The notes beneath the pieces were generated by a model. That model saw only the letters and a program-made list of their open reading frames with translations, was not told the origin of the DNA and ran no database searches. Shown in pieces: positions 1 through 6,599 of a stretch of 9,984 nucleotides of DNA. The DNA lies in assembly GCA_034429695.1 (NCBI GenBank), contig DAOUGC010000106.1, positions 1-9,984 on the forward strand, in the 5' to 3' direction. The first letter of the stretch is position 1. Each line of letters begins with the position of its first letter. Origin of the DNA: DAOUGC01 sp034429695 (GTDB lineage: Bacteria; Chloroflexota; Anaerolineae; Anaerolineales; Anaerolineaceae). The translations under genes were made by a program, and so were the position numbers.

Positions 1-254
1 AGATCCGTGAAAAATCCCTTGGATCGGCAAATATCCAGCATCGCCTGCGAAAAATCCATGCCGTAAACCTGCAAGCCTGCCCTGGCAAATGGCTGTGCAG
101 CCAGTCCGCTGCCGGTTCCCACATCCAGCAGACAGTGATTTGGAAGAACAAATTCGTAACACAATCCAAACATCAAGTCGGCAATGTGGCAATCACAGGC
201 GCGCACCTGCGCATCATAATCGGCTGCATATGAGTCATGCAAATTTGAAGTCAT
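1..254 (-). CDS. Class I SAM-dependent methyltransferase, 3' end outside the window
   Basis: The N-terminal 84 codons of a gene that continues past the left edge are visible on the minus strand. After a short helix region, residues 42-50 read LLDVGTGSG, the glycine-rich motif I of Rossmann-fold methyltransferases that binds S-adenosylmethionine. It is followed by a beta strand ending in the acidic residue D67 (YGMDFS), where the ribose hydroxyls of SAM are normally bound, and then by the usual SQAMLDICR helix. The ATG at 254 was chosen because AAGGGA lies about 9 nt upstream and no in-frame ATG precedes it nearby. The substrate cannot be told: the substrate-binding half is missing, and this family covers ubiquinone/menaquinone, tRNA and small-molecule methylases. 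It starts 31 bp after the stop of the CPBP protease gene on the same strand, so the two are probably cotranscribed. Confidence 0.85.
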   Translation of the reverse strand, partial: MTSNLHDSYAADYDAQVRACDCHIADLMFGLCYEFVLPNHCLLDVGTGSGLAAQPFARAGLQVYGMDFSQAMLDICRSKGFFTD

Positions 255-285
255 GGCATCGGTTCCCTTGCCGGTTATTGGATGG

Positions 286-1113
286 CTATTTTTCTTCCAT
301 CCTTGCAGTAGGACGGCGAACAAACAGCCAGATGAAAGCCGCCGCCAGCACAGCCAGCCCTGTGCTGATCGCCGTCCAGGTGATTTCCTCTGCAGTGTTG
401 GAATAGCTCTGCCCAAAGATCAAGGCACTGGAGGAAATGCTGAAATGCATAAAAAACGCCAGCAACATGCTCCCACCGGTATGCTCATACACCCATGTGA
501 TGATGAATGACCAGGCGGTCAACAGCACCGGTCCCAGCAGGATAATCAAAACCAGCGAGACAATGCCCCGGCCGCCCAATCCAAAGTAATCGGCATAACC
601 ATGCCACAAACCACCCCAGATCAAACCAAGCAATAGAGTGGCGACAAACGGTGAATGACGTTTGAGCAGGTGCGGCAGCAAAAAGCCACGCCAGCCAAAT
701 TCTTCCATCAGGCCGGCGGTAAGCCCCAGACCAATGCCGGGACCCAACAGGCCAAGCATGGCGTTGACATCCACCGGGAAGCCGGCCGCCCAACGCAGGA
801 GCGGCGTGAGCGCAGTCACGACTGGGATGATCAGCAAAGCCAGCCACCATTTTCCAACCCGGCCCATGCGTGCCCGTGCCCAAAGCGCCTGCAACCCTTC
901 GCGCCCGTACACCAGCCAGGTGGTGAACACGCCGCTGAGGGAGGGGCCGAAACCGCCAAGAATGACAAAAATAAATGCGCCTGGCTCGGCGTTCATCAAT
1001 CCACCGGGTTTGATGAACAGGAAAAGCAGCGACCAGATGCTGAACGACCAGATCACGGTCAGCAAGACATAGGTAAAGATGGGATGACGGACAAACCAGT
1101 TCCGTGATTTCAT
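286..1113 (-). CDS. CPBP family intramembrane metalloprotease (Abi/CAAX-protease-like)
   Basis: A 275-residue polytopic membrane protein with about seven or eight hydrophobic segments. The diagnostic CPBP motifs are present in order: E137-E138-F-G-W-R142 (the EExxxR motif of the catalytic glutamate), H171 in GGLWH (second motif), and H223 in FFMHFS (third motif). Known relatives process prenylated CAAX proteins in eukaryotes; in bacteria they are linked to bacteriocin immunity, regulated proteolysis or unknown roles, so the substrate here is not predictable. All active-site residues are present, so it should be active. The start at 1113 is supported by CAGGAG 6 nt upstream. The C-terminus ends in a last membrane helix and a short basic tail (VRRPTARMEEK). 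It is the first gene of a likely two-gene operon with the downstream methyltransferase. Confidence 0.88.
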   Translation of the reverse strand: MKSRNWFVRHPIFTYVLLTVIWSFSIWSLLFLFIKPGGLMNAEPGAFIFVILGGFGPSLSGVFTTWLVYGREGLQALWARARMGRVGKWWLALLIIPVVTALTPLLRWAAGFPVDVNAMLGLLGPGIGLGLTAGLMEEFGWRGFLLPHLLKRHSPFVATLLLGLIWGGLWHGYADYFGLGGRGIVSLVLIILLGPVLLTAWSFIITWVYEHTGGSMLLAFFMHFSISSSALIFGQSYSNTAEEITWTAISTGLAVLAAAFIWLFVRRPTARMEEK

Positions 1114-1147
1114 GCGATGCTCCTGGAGTGATATGAATAAAGTACTG

Positions 1148-1176
1148 ATGTTATGTTATTGGCGGTGAAAAGTGAA
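1148..1176 (-). promoter_or_regulatory. Candidate sigma70-type promoter for the CPBP-methyltransferase operon
   Basis: On the minus strand, TTCACT (1171-1176) and TAACAT (1148-1153) are separated by 17 bp. Each matches the -35 or -10 consensus at four of six positions. Transcription would start near 1141, giving a leader of roughly 30 nt before the ATG at 1113. The sequence around it is AT-rich compared with the genes. This is pattern matching only, hence the low confidence. Confidence 0.3.
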
Positions 1177-1209
1177 CAAAATCCGGCGAGCAATTTTATC
1201 ATGTGCTGT

Positions 1210-1309
1210 CGGCGAACATCGGTCATTCGTTCATTCGTGTCCCATTCGTTGACGGTTCTCGGAGCGATTCGGGCGGACTCGGTCCGCCCCGACATTGCCC
1301 GATCTTTGT
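1210..1309 (+). repeat. 100 bp direct repeat, copy 1 (CATTCG module plus GGGCGGAC hairpin)
   Basis: This stretch is repeated at 1641-1740 with about five differences. It contains the CATTCG-rich module (1224-1257, three spaced CATTCG words ending in TTGACGGTT), a linker (GGAGCGATTC), and an 8-bp perfect hairpin GGGCGGAC-TCG-GTCCGCCC (1271-1289) followed by GACATTGCCCGATCTTTG. It has no credible open reading frame of its own. Confidence 0.85.
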
Positions 1310-1343
1310 GGCGGCACACCGCGTGCGCCGAAAATGGTCATCC

Positions 1344-1483
1344 CACCGGGACGGGCTATGACCGCACCAGTACAACTCATCTGGTTCCCCCCGCCCGTCC
1401 CCTACAAAAACCTGTCGATTGTAGGGGCGCGGCGGGAGAATATGCCCTGTTCGGTCACGGATTCCATAGCCGCGCCCGCCGCC
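1344..1483 (-). repeat. Element D, inverted copy
   Basis: Read on the minus strand this matches element D: arm GGGCGCGGC, a variable loop, GCCGCGCCCCTAC, a short loop, GTAGGGGACGGGC, then TAGCCCGTCCC. It is the only copy in the minus orientation and the most diverged. The loop between the first two arms differs strongly from the other copies, while all three pairs of arms are intact. Confidence 0.8.
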
Positions 1484-1584
1484 AGCTGTCCAGCCACCGT
1501 TTAGGATTTAACACGAATGGCACGATAAGACGAATTACACGAAAAGAAATCATGGGCGGAGCGCCTGGACAATTCGCTTCTGTC

Positions 1585-1605
1585 GCGGCGCACGCGGTGC
1601 GCCGC
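1585..1605. repeat. Perfect 9-bp hairpin of the GCGGCGCAC family
   Basis: GCGGCGCAC and GTGCGCCGC flank a GCG loop. A related hairpin, CGGCGCAC-GGC-GTGCGCCG, lies at 5647-5665 in array 2, also preceded by TGTCG. There is no T-tract, so it is not a canonical terminator. Confidence 0.75.
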
Positions 1606-1640
1606 AAACGGACCATCACCTAAACATACCTCAAAGCTTT

Positions 1641-1740
1641 CGGTGAACATCGGTCATTCGCACATTCGTGTCTCATTCGTTGACGGTTCCCGGAGCGATT
1701 CGGGCGGACTCGGTCCGCCCCGACATTGCCCGATCTTTGT
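1641..1740 (+). repeat. 100 bp direct repeat, copy 2
   Basis: It matches 1210-1309 with about five substitutions and no indels (constant offset of 431). It includes the CATTCG module (1655-1688) and the GGGCGGAC hairpin (1702-1720). It leads directly into the TGTCGC...ATCGCCGG lead-in of element D copy 1. Confidence 0.85.
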
Positions 1741-1768
1741 CGCAGCGCAATGGGATTTTGTTATCGCC

Positions 1769-1908
1769 GGTGGCGGGCGCGGCTATCAATACACTGACCG
1801 ATCAGCGGGCATTTTTTCGCCGCGCCCCTACCTTCAGGGCAATTTGTAGGGGACGGGCGGGAGGAACTGCGTGAATCGACCCTGGCAGGCGTAGCCCGTC
1901 CCGCTGCG
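1769..1908 (+). repeat. Element D, direct copy 1
   Basis: Element D is a 140-150 bp unit with three consecutive stems: GGGCGCGGC with GCCGCGCCC, CCCCTAC with GTAGGGG, and GGGACGGGC with GCCCGTCCC. The second arm of each stem overlaps the first arm of the next. Here the 31 bp before it (1738-1768) also match the lead-in of the copy at 5742 with one mismatch. Confidence 0.85.
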
Positions 1909-2070
1909 GCAGCCATCCGCCATTCGTTCATTCGTGTTCCATTCGTTGACGGTTCTCACAGCTCTTTCTCGGGCGGACTCGGTCCGCCCCGACAATTCTC
2001 TTCTGTCGCGGCGCACCGCCTGCGCCTTCACCTGGTCATTCCCCCTTCGTTGACGGTGCTGATCTGCAAC

Positions 2071-2096
2071 AAAAAAGGGTTGGCTCACCAACCCTT
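2071..2096 (-). terminator. Intrinsic terminator of the GGDEF-EAL gene
   Basis: On the minus strand a perfect 9-bp stem AAGGGTTGG / CCAACCCTT with a TGAG loop runs straight into a T-tract (AAAAAA at 2071-2076 on the plus strand). It lies about 20 bp past the stop codon at 2118, the expected place for a Rho-independent terminator. Confidence 0.9.
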
Positions 2097-2117
2097 CATC
2101 CATGCGTTTATCCACAG

Positions 2118-4559
2118 CTACTCCCGCCGCACTGTGCGCTCCACAAACTCCTCCACCGCGCTGCCGGTCAACGGGCGCGCCAGCAGGTAACCCTGCCCAT
2201 ACGAGCACATCAACCCCTGCAACTCGACAAGCTGATCATCCGTCTCCACCCCCTCAGCGATGGTCTCCATGCCCAGGTCAGTGGCCATGGTCACCATGGC
2301 GCGGATCAGGTCAACCCCTTTGCGGCTCTTGCTCATCTCCGCCGTAAAACTGCGGTCGATCTTGATCGAATTCACCGGGAAACGTTGCAAATAGCCCAAA
2401 GATGAGTACCCCGTGCCAAAATCATCGATCTGCAACTGTACGCCCATACCCTTCAGGCGGCCAAACAACTCATTCACCAGGCTTTGTTTTTCGATCAGTG
2501 CCGTCTCGGTGATCTCCAACCGCAACGCATGTGGGTCCAGCCCGGTCAATTTGAGCGCCTGCTGGATCTGATCAACAAAATCAGCCTGATTCAACTGACG
2601 GCTGGAGATGTTGACGTTGATATTCAGGTTGCGATATGGACCCCCTCGTTCGCGCCAACGCCGTGTCTGTCCGCATGCCTCATACAGCACCCACTGACCG
2701 ATCGGCAGGATTAACCCGGTTTCCTCCGCCACAGGGATGAAATCGGACGGCATCACCAGCCCCCGCGCAGGATGGTTCCAGCGGATCAGCGCTTCAAACC
2801 CGATCAACTCACGCGGCGACAGGCGGAAGATCGGCTGATATGCCAGGAAAAACTCCTGATACTCAATGGCATGGCGCAGATCATTTTCCAGTTGCAGGCG
2901 CGAGACCGCCTGCGAGTGCATCTCGGGCGTAAAGGTCTCCACGCGCGACTTGCCCCTGGCTTTGGCGTGATACATGGCGATGTCGGCATCGCGCAACACC
3001 TCCTCGGGCTTCTCATACCCGCGGATCGAGTCCACCACTCCAATGGAAACGGTGACGTACACATCGTGACCACCCAGCAGGTAGACCTGCCCCAGGCTGG
3101 CACGGATGCGCTCGGTGACCGCAAACACGGCTGGCTCACCGACGGTATTCTCCAGCAAAATCACAAATTCGTCGCCACCCAGGCGCGCCACTGTATCAGA
3201 GTTCCGCAGGCAATCAGACAGGCGTTTGGCGATCTCCTTCAGCAGCAGGTCGCCCACGGCATGTCCAAGGCTGTCGTTGACCACTTTAAAGTTGTCCAGA
3301 TCCAGAAAAAGCACCGAGAACTGGTACTCACTGCGCCGTTTGGTGTAACTGAGCGCACGCTCCAACCGGTCAGCGAACAGCGTACGGTTGGGCAAATGGG
3401 TAAGGGTATCGTGCAGCGCATCGTACACCAGTTGCTGCTCGGCGCGTTTGCGGTCGCCGATTTCCATCAGCAGCTTTTTGTTGGCGTTTTCCAGCTCCCC
3501 CGACTGGTGGATTAAACGATCCATCATTTCGCCCTGCTCAAGGAGCAACATGCGGTTCTCATGCATGGTCAGTATCTGACGCGCAATGATCAGCACCAAC
3601 ATCACCCCCACCCCAATGGCGATGAAATGCCACGGAATGTTTTGGGGGTAATAGTAATCAAACAACAGGATGGAATACCCGCCCACCATCCAAATATATG
3701 GCAGGTACGGCAGGGTGGGCTCAATGCGGTATTCAACCACACGCGTAAACAGACCCTGACGGGTGGATTTAAAATAGCGTTGCAAAAATCCGCTTGCGCC
3801 CATCAGGCAGTATGCCAGCAACCACAGGGCATCCACCATGTTGCCGGTCTGATACACCCCCTCAATGGTCTCGGCGCTGTAGATCACGTCGGCGCCCACC
3901 ATGACGACCAGGGAAAGCGCCAGCGTATACAGGGGCAACGGAAGCAAGTCCTTGGGGCGGTTGAAGATGAGGATCGCCAGCCCACCCAGCATCACCAGGT
4001 CGCCAACCGGGTAGGCAATGGTGAGCACCTGATTGAGGATCGGTTCGCCCCTGCCCGCCACCGCCATGGGGCTGATTAGCTGGCTGGAAAATACAATCAC
4101 CGCCGAGATGATAATCACGGCGATATCCAGCGCAGTGCGGGCAGTTTCATAACCGGTGCTTTTTCGAACGGTGAGCATTAAGATGCCGCTGAAAAACAAG
4201 GGATAAAAAACCAGGTAGAAGAAATCAGCAATCGATGGGAACGGTTCCAGCCCCAGAATTTCCAATGCCATCCAGATCAGGTCACCCACTGCCAGACAGA
4301 CCTGCGCCACAGCCAGCACGCGCCAGGCATCCCTCATGCGGGCAACCCCCCCCATGCTGCGGCCCGCCTGCCATAACAGAATTCCCCCCAGAATGTTGAG
4401 CAACGGTGAAACCAGGTTGGAGGCTGCCTCGCGGGCAGCGAGGGGCAGGGGCAACAGGATGACTGCTGTTCCCAGCAGGGTCATGCTGAGCAGCAGGAAC
4501 ATCACCGGCGTTATGTCTGGTTTGTGATCGGGTTGTTTCAAGATCATTCCCATGATCAT
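2118..4559 (-). CDS. Membrane-anchored GGDEF-EAL protein (diguanylate cyclase / c-di-GMP phosphodiesterase)
   Basis: An 813-residue protein if read from the ATG at 4559. Residues ~17-330 hold about ten hydrophobic segments without a recognised sensor domain, followed by a charged, coiled-coil-like linker (~332-377). A GGDEF domain (~378-540) has the intact active site LGGDEF (461-465) and an RxxD inhibitory site (R452-N-S-D455) five residues upstream. An EAL domain (~552-807) has the residues required for hydrolysis: EAL at 589-591, N650, E682, D712-D713 in DDFGTGYSS, K733, E769 and Q789. Both synthesis and breakdown of c-di-GMP are therefore possible at the inner face of the membrane; the net activity cannot be told. 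The start is uncertain: the frame is open back to a TTG at 4703, a GTG at 4601 could be read leaderless from the promoter below, ATGs occur at 4559, 4553 and 4547, and none has a good Shine-Dalgarno site. It is divergent from the VOC-SnoaL gene. Confidence 0.9.
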   Translation of the reverse strand: MIMGMILKQPDHKPDITPVMFLLLSMTLLGTAVILLPLPLAAREAASNLVSPLLNILGGILLWQAGRSMGGVARMRDAWRVLAVAQVCLAVGDLIWMALEILGLEPFPSIADFFYLVFYPLFFSGILMLTVRKSTGYETARTALDIAVIIISAVIVFSSQLISPMAVAGRGEPILNQVLTIAYPVGDLVMLGGLAILIFNRPKDLLPLPLYTLALSLVVMVGADVIYSAETIEGVYQTGNMVDALWLLAYCLMGASGFLQRYFKSTRQGLFTRVVEYRIEPTLPYLPYIWMVGGYSILLFDYYYPQNIPWHFIAIGVGVMLVLIIARQILTMHENRMLLLEQGEMMDRLIHQSGELENANKKLLMEIGDRKRAEQQLVYDALHDTLTHLPNRTLFADRLERALSYTKRRSEYQFSVLFLDLDNFKVVNDSLGHAVGDLLLKEIAKRLSDCLRNSDTVARLGGDEFVILLENTVGEPAVFAVTERIRASLGQVYLLGGHDVYVTVSIGVVDSIRGYEKPEEVLRDADIAMYHAKARGKSRVETFTPEMHSQAVSRLQLENDLRHAIEYQEFFLAYQPIFRLSPRELIGFEALIRWNHPARGLVMPSDFIPVAEETGLILPIGQWVLYEACGQTRRWRERGGPYRNLNINVNISSRQLNQADFVDQIQQALKLTGLDPHALRLEITETALIEKQSLVNELFGRLKGMGVQLQIDDFGTGYSSLGYLQRFPVNSIKIDRSFTAEMSKSRKGVDLIRAMVTMATDLGMETIAEGVETDDQLVELQGLMCSYGQGYLLARPLTGSAVEEFVERTVRRE

Positions 4560-4570
4560 TAAAAAACCGG

Positions 4571-4595
4571 CAGATTCCACCCGCGGCGGAATCTG
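4571..4595 (-). promoter_or_regulatory. Terminator-like leader hairpin before the GGDEF-EAL gene
   Basis: On the minus strand an 11-bp stem (CAGATTCCGCC / GGTGGAATCTG, one G-T wobble) with a GCG loop is followed by CCGG and six T residues, then A and the ATG at 4559. The arrangement resembles an intrinsic terminator placed between promoter and start codon. It may act as an attenuator or hide the initiation region. If translation began at the GTG at 4601, it would instead lie inside the first codons. Confidence 0.5.
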
Positions 4596-4608
4596 TGTCA
4601 CCCATTGG

Positions 4609-4637
4609 ATTATATGGATTTGCGCGTACTCTCTCCA
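4609..4637 (-). promoter_or_regulatory. Candidate promoter of the GGDEF-EAL gene
   Basis: A perfect -10 hexamer TATAAT (4609-4614, minus strand) lies 17 bp from TGGAGA (4632-4637, four of six -35 matches). Initiation would fall near 4602, just before the leader hairpin. This placement argues against the long TTG-started reading of the gene. A GTG codon in frame begins at 4601, so a leaderless message is a possible alternative. Confidence 0.5.
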
Positions 4638-4722
4638 TAAAAATATGGTAAGAAATGGGTTAATCATTTGGTGATAAAAAACATATTTATGCGTTCTTAA
4701 CAAGCCACTTGCGACCTGGCGG

Positions 4723-4747
4723 ACGGCATTCAGAGCCGTTGTATAAT
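4723..4747 (+). promoter_or_regulatory. Candidate -10 box and inverted repeat before the VOC-SnoaL gene
   Basis: A perfect TATAAT (4742-4747) sits about 20 bp upstream of the start codon, but no good -35 box lies at the standard distance. Instead, an inverted repeat ACGGC-N7-GCCGT (4723-4739) occupies the spacer immediately upstream of the -10 box. That is a position where a regulator could bind. The leader would be short, with GGAGG at 4754-4758 serving as ribosome binding site. Confidence 0.4.
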
Positions 4748-4765
4748 CAAACCGGAGGGTGATCC

Positions 4766-5503
4766 ATGACCAACATCAATGGCATATGCATCATTACCGA
4801 TGATGTGCAACGGCTGGCAGCTTTTTACGGAGAGGCGCTTGAGGTTCCGTTTGAATGTGATGACGCGTACGGATTTGTGCGCGCGCCGGGGGCGTCCCTG
4901 TCGTTTTATTCAAAAGACGGCATGGAGCGCATGGCGCCCGGCAGCATGCAGGCTGCCGCAAGCCGCGCCATCACCATTGAGGTGCAGGTGGATGACGTTG
5001 ACCGCGCCCATCAGCGCATGCTGGCGATGAACGCGCCGGTGGTCAAGCCGCCCACCACCCAGGAATGGGGCTGGCGCTCGGCATGGTTCCGCGACCCCGA
5101 CGGGAACATCCTAAACCTGTGCGCGCCGGTTGCGCCTCACGCCACCCACCTGACGCGCGTGATCGATTTCTTCGAGCGGCTGATCAACAAGAAGGATCTG
5201 AGCGTGTGCGATGAAATGCTCGCGCCTGAGTATGTTGACCATGACGCGCCGGAGGACACTCCCACGGGTCCTGAGCCGTCCAAGGAATACACCCGCCATG
5301 TGTATGCCAACCAGCCCGACCGCACGATCACCATTGAAGATGCCTTTGCCGCCGGAAACCGCGTGGCGCTGCGCATGGTGTGGCGCGGCACGTCCATCTC
5401 CACCGGCAAATTGGAGCATTTCAGGGGCATCGTGCTGCTGCGCCTGGATGATCAGGGGCGCATCGTGGAACGCTGGGGAACATATGATGATATAGAGGGG
5501 TAA
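4766..5503 (+). CDS. Two-domain protein: VOC (glyoxalase-like) domain plus SnoaL-like / ester-cyclase-like domain
   Basis: A 245-residue soluble protein. Residues ~1-121 form a VOC (glyoxalase/bleomycin-resistance) domain, seen from the ITDDVQRLAAFYGEALEV opening and the FRDPDGNILNLC closing motif. The usual metal ligands are absent: there is no His in the first strand, and the Glu that normally follows PDGN is replaced by Asn117. A metal-dependent glyoxalase or dioxygenase reaction is therefore unlikely. Residues ~126-245 resemble the SnoaL-like polyketide-cyclase/ester-cyclase family (NTF2-like cone fold), with the characteristic EYVDHDAP segment and the C-terminal RIVERWGTYDD. Both domains commonly bind small hydrophobic ligands; a ligand-binding, detoxification or resistance role is conceivable but not shown. 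The start is fixed by GGAGG 7 nt upstream. It is monocistronic, between a divergent promoter region and a strong terminator. Confidence 0.85.
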   Translation: MTNINGICIITDDVQRLAAFYGEALEVPFECDDAYGFVRAPGASLSFYSKDGMERMAPGSMQAAASRAITIEVQVDDVDRAHQRMLAMNAPVVKPPTTQEWGWRSAWFRDPDGNILNLCAPVAPHATHLTRVIDFFERLINKKDLSVCDEMLAPEYVDHDAPEDTPTGPEPSKEYTRHVYANQPDRTITIEDAFAAGNRVALRMVWRGTSISTGKLEHFRGIVLLRLDDQGRIVERWGTYDDIEG

Positions 5504-5529
5504 GATGGGGGATATTGCCACAGCCGTTG

Positions 5530-5559
5530 GGTGGGTTCGCTTATGAACCCACCTTTTTT
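5530..5559 (+). terminator. Intrinsic terminator of the VOC-SnoaL gene
   Basis: A perfect 9-bp stem GGTGGGTTC / GAACCCACC with the loop GCTTAT is followed directly by six T residues. It begins 27 bp after the stop codon and faces the plus strand. It separates this gene from repeat array 2. Confidence 0.93.
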
Positions 5560-5741
5560 ATTGGATTATGTATCAATCAGTGGGGCGGGAAAGCACCGCG
5601 GCAAAGATGGCGCTCCTCCACACGCCCATCCATTGACCCTTTGTCGCGGCGCACGGCGTGCGCCGAAACCGGGTCATTTTCCGGGCGGCTCAATCCGCCC
5701 GTACATCCATTGTCGCGGCGCAATGGGATTTTGTTATCGCC

Positions 5742-5890
5742 GGTGGCGGGCGCGGCTATGAACGCCACGACCGATCAGCGGGCATTTTTTCGCCGCGCCC
5801 CTACATTCAGACCATTTGTAGGGGACGGGCGGGAGGAACTGTGTGAATCGACCCTGGCAGGTGTAGCCCGTCCCGCTACCAGCAGGAACC
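5742..5890 (+). repeat. Element D, direct copy 2
   Basis: A complete copy with all three stems. Its lead-in (5711-5741, TGTCGCGGCGCAATGGG...) is shared only with the copy at 1769. Together the two stretches form a directly repeated block of about 175 bp, roughly nine in ten positions identical by eye, on either side of the GGDEF-EAL / VOC-SnoaL pair. Confidence 0.88.
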
Positions 5891-5920
5891 CGTCATTCGT
5901 TCATTCGTGTTCCATTCGTT

Positions 5921-6070
5921 TGGCGGGCGCGGCTATAAACGCCACGACGGATCTGCGGGCATTTTTTCGCCGCGCCCCTACATTCACCAGGATTCTGTAG
6001 GGGACGGGCGGGAGGAAAGGCGTGAATCGACCCCGGCAGGCGTAGCCCGTCCCGCTGCCAGCAGGAACCC
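5921..6070 (+). repeat. Element D, direct copy 3
   Basis: A complete copy joined directly to the preceding CATTCG module: the GACGGTTGAACGTATC linker seen before the later copies is missing. It ends in the shared CCAGCAGGAACCCGT junction before the next module. Confidence 0.88.
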
Positions 6071-6118
6071 GTCATTCGTTCATTCGTGTTCCATTCGTTG
6101 ACGGTTGAACGTATCCCC

Positions 6119-6190
6119 GGTGGCGGGCGCGGCTATGAACGCCACGACGGATCTGCGGGCATTTTTTCGCCGCGCCCCTACATTCAGGGC
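6119..6190 (+). repeat. Element D, copy 4, cut after the first stem
   Basis: The first half, up to CCCCTACATTCAGGGC, is normal. The GTAGGGGACGGGC half is missing and replaced by the 82 bp module E at 6188-6269 plus the hairpin region to about 6350. The CATTCG module then resumes at 6354. Confidence 0.8.
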
Positions 6191-6269
6191 AATTCGACGG
6201 GAGGGGTGTACTGCATCGCCCAGACACAAAGACCGCCAGCAGGAGTCTTGAATCCAAATACGTTGTCAG
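6188..6269. repeat. Module E, copy 1 (82 bp)
   Basis: It is repeated at 6777-6858 with nine substitutions, eight of them transitions, and no gaps. Shared words include GGCAATTCGACGGGAGGGGT, GACCGCCAGCA and AATCCAAAT. Both copies follow an interrupted element D. No function is recognised. Confidence 0.85.
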
Positions 6270-6302
6270 AACACCCCCTCCGGTGTAAGCGCAGCGACAG
6301 CA

Positions 6303-6336
6303 CCTCCCCCATCGAAAAGGACATCGATGGAGGAGG
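6303..6336. repeat. 12-bp imperfect hairpin inside array 2
   Basis: CCTCCCCCATCG and CGATGGAGGAGG pair with one mismatch around the loop AAAAGGACAT. It lies just after module E copy 1 in the stretch that interrupts element D copy 4. No T-tract follows. Confidence 0.7.
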
Positions 6337-6399
6337 AGAAGGCCGTGGATCGCCATTCATTCATTCGTGTTCCATTCGTTGACGGTTGAACGTATCCCT

Positions 6400-6550
6400 G
6401 GTGGCGGGCGCGGCTATGAACGCCACGACCGATCAGCGGGCATTTTTTCGCCGCGCCCCTACATTCACCAGGATTCTGTAGGGGACGGGCGGGAGGAACT
6501 GTGTGAAACGACCCCTGCAGTCGTAGCCCGTCCCGCTGCTGGCAGGAACC
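6400..6550 (+). repeat. Element D, direct copy 5
   Basis: A complete copy within a full 200 bp unit (6354-6553). All three stems are intact and it ends in the CAGGAACC junction shared with copies 2 and 3. Confidence 0.88.
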
Positions 6551-6599
6551 TGTCATTCGTTCATTCGTGTTCCATTCGTTGACGGTTGAACGTATCGCC

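Larger units (their letters stand above)
1221..2056. repeat. Intergenic repeat array 1 (mosaic of short structured modules)
   Basis: The roughly 950 bp between the CPBP and GGDEF-EAL genes holds no supportable gene. It is filled with dispersed modules. CATTCG modules lie at 1224-1257, 1655-1688 and 1921-1954, with a partial one at 2044-2056. GGGCGGAC-TCG-GTCCGCCC hairpins lie at 1271-1289, 1702-1720 and 1971-1989. A GCGGCGCAC-GCG-GTGCGCCGC hairpin lies at 1585-1605, with weaker relatives near 1310-1330 and 2008-2026. A 26 bp word occurs at 1568-1593 and 1991-2016 with one mismatch. Element D is present inverted at 1344-1483 and direct at 1769-1908. A minus-strand CATTCGTG-like string lies at about 1511-1547. 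The same modules make up array 2 at 5640-6860. Confidence 0.85.

Noticed and set aside
1205..2060. Insertion sequence remnant in array 1
   Set aside because: No transposase fragment, no long terminal inverted repeats and no target-site duplication could be identified. Only short structured modules are present.
1110..2208. Open frames of 68-156 codons in array 1
   Set aside because: They run through the CATTCG, hairpin and element D modules and change frame between repeat copies. No ribosome binding site or domain supports them.
2772..3515. A 247-codon plus-strand open frame opposite the GGDEF-EAL gene
   Set aside because: It is antisense to conserved catalytic segments of the GGDEF and EAL domains, and its own protein has no recognisable family.
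4560..4703. Longest reading of the GGDEF-EAL protein from TTG at 4703
   Set aside because: TTG is rare as a start, no ribosome binding site precedes it, the extra residues are AT-rich and unlike the family, and a good promoter candidate lies inside this stretch.
5817..5836. G-quadruplex in element D (GTAGGGGACGGGCGGGAGG)
   Set aside because: There are only three runs of GGG or longer plus one GG, so the canonical four-tract motif is not met. The G tracts are better explained as stem arms, since their complements are kept.
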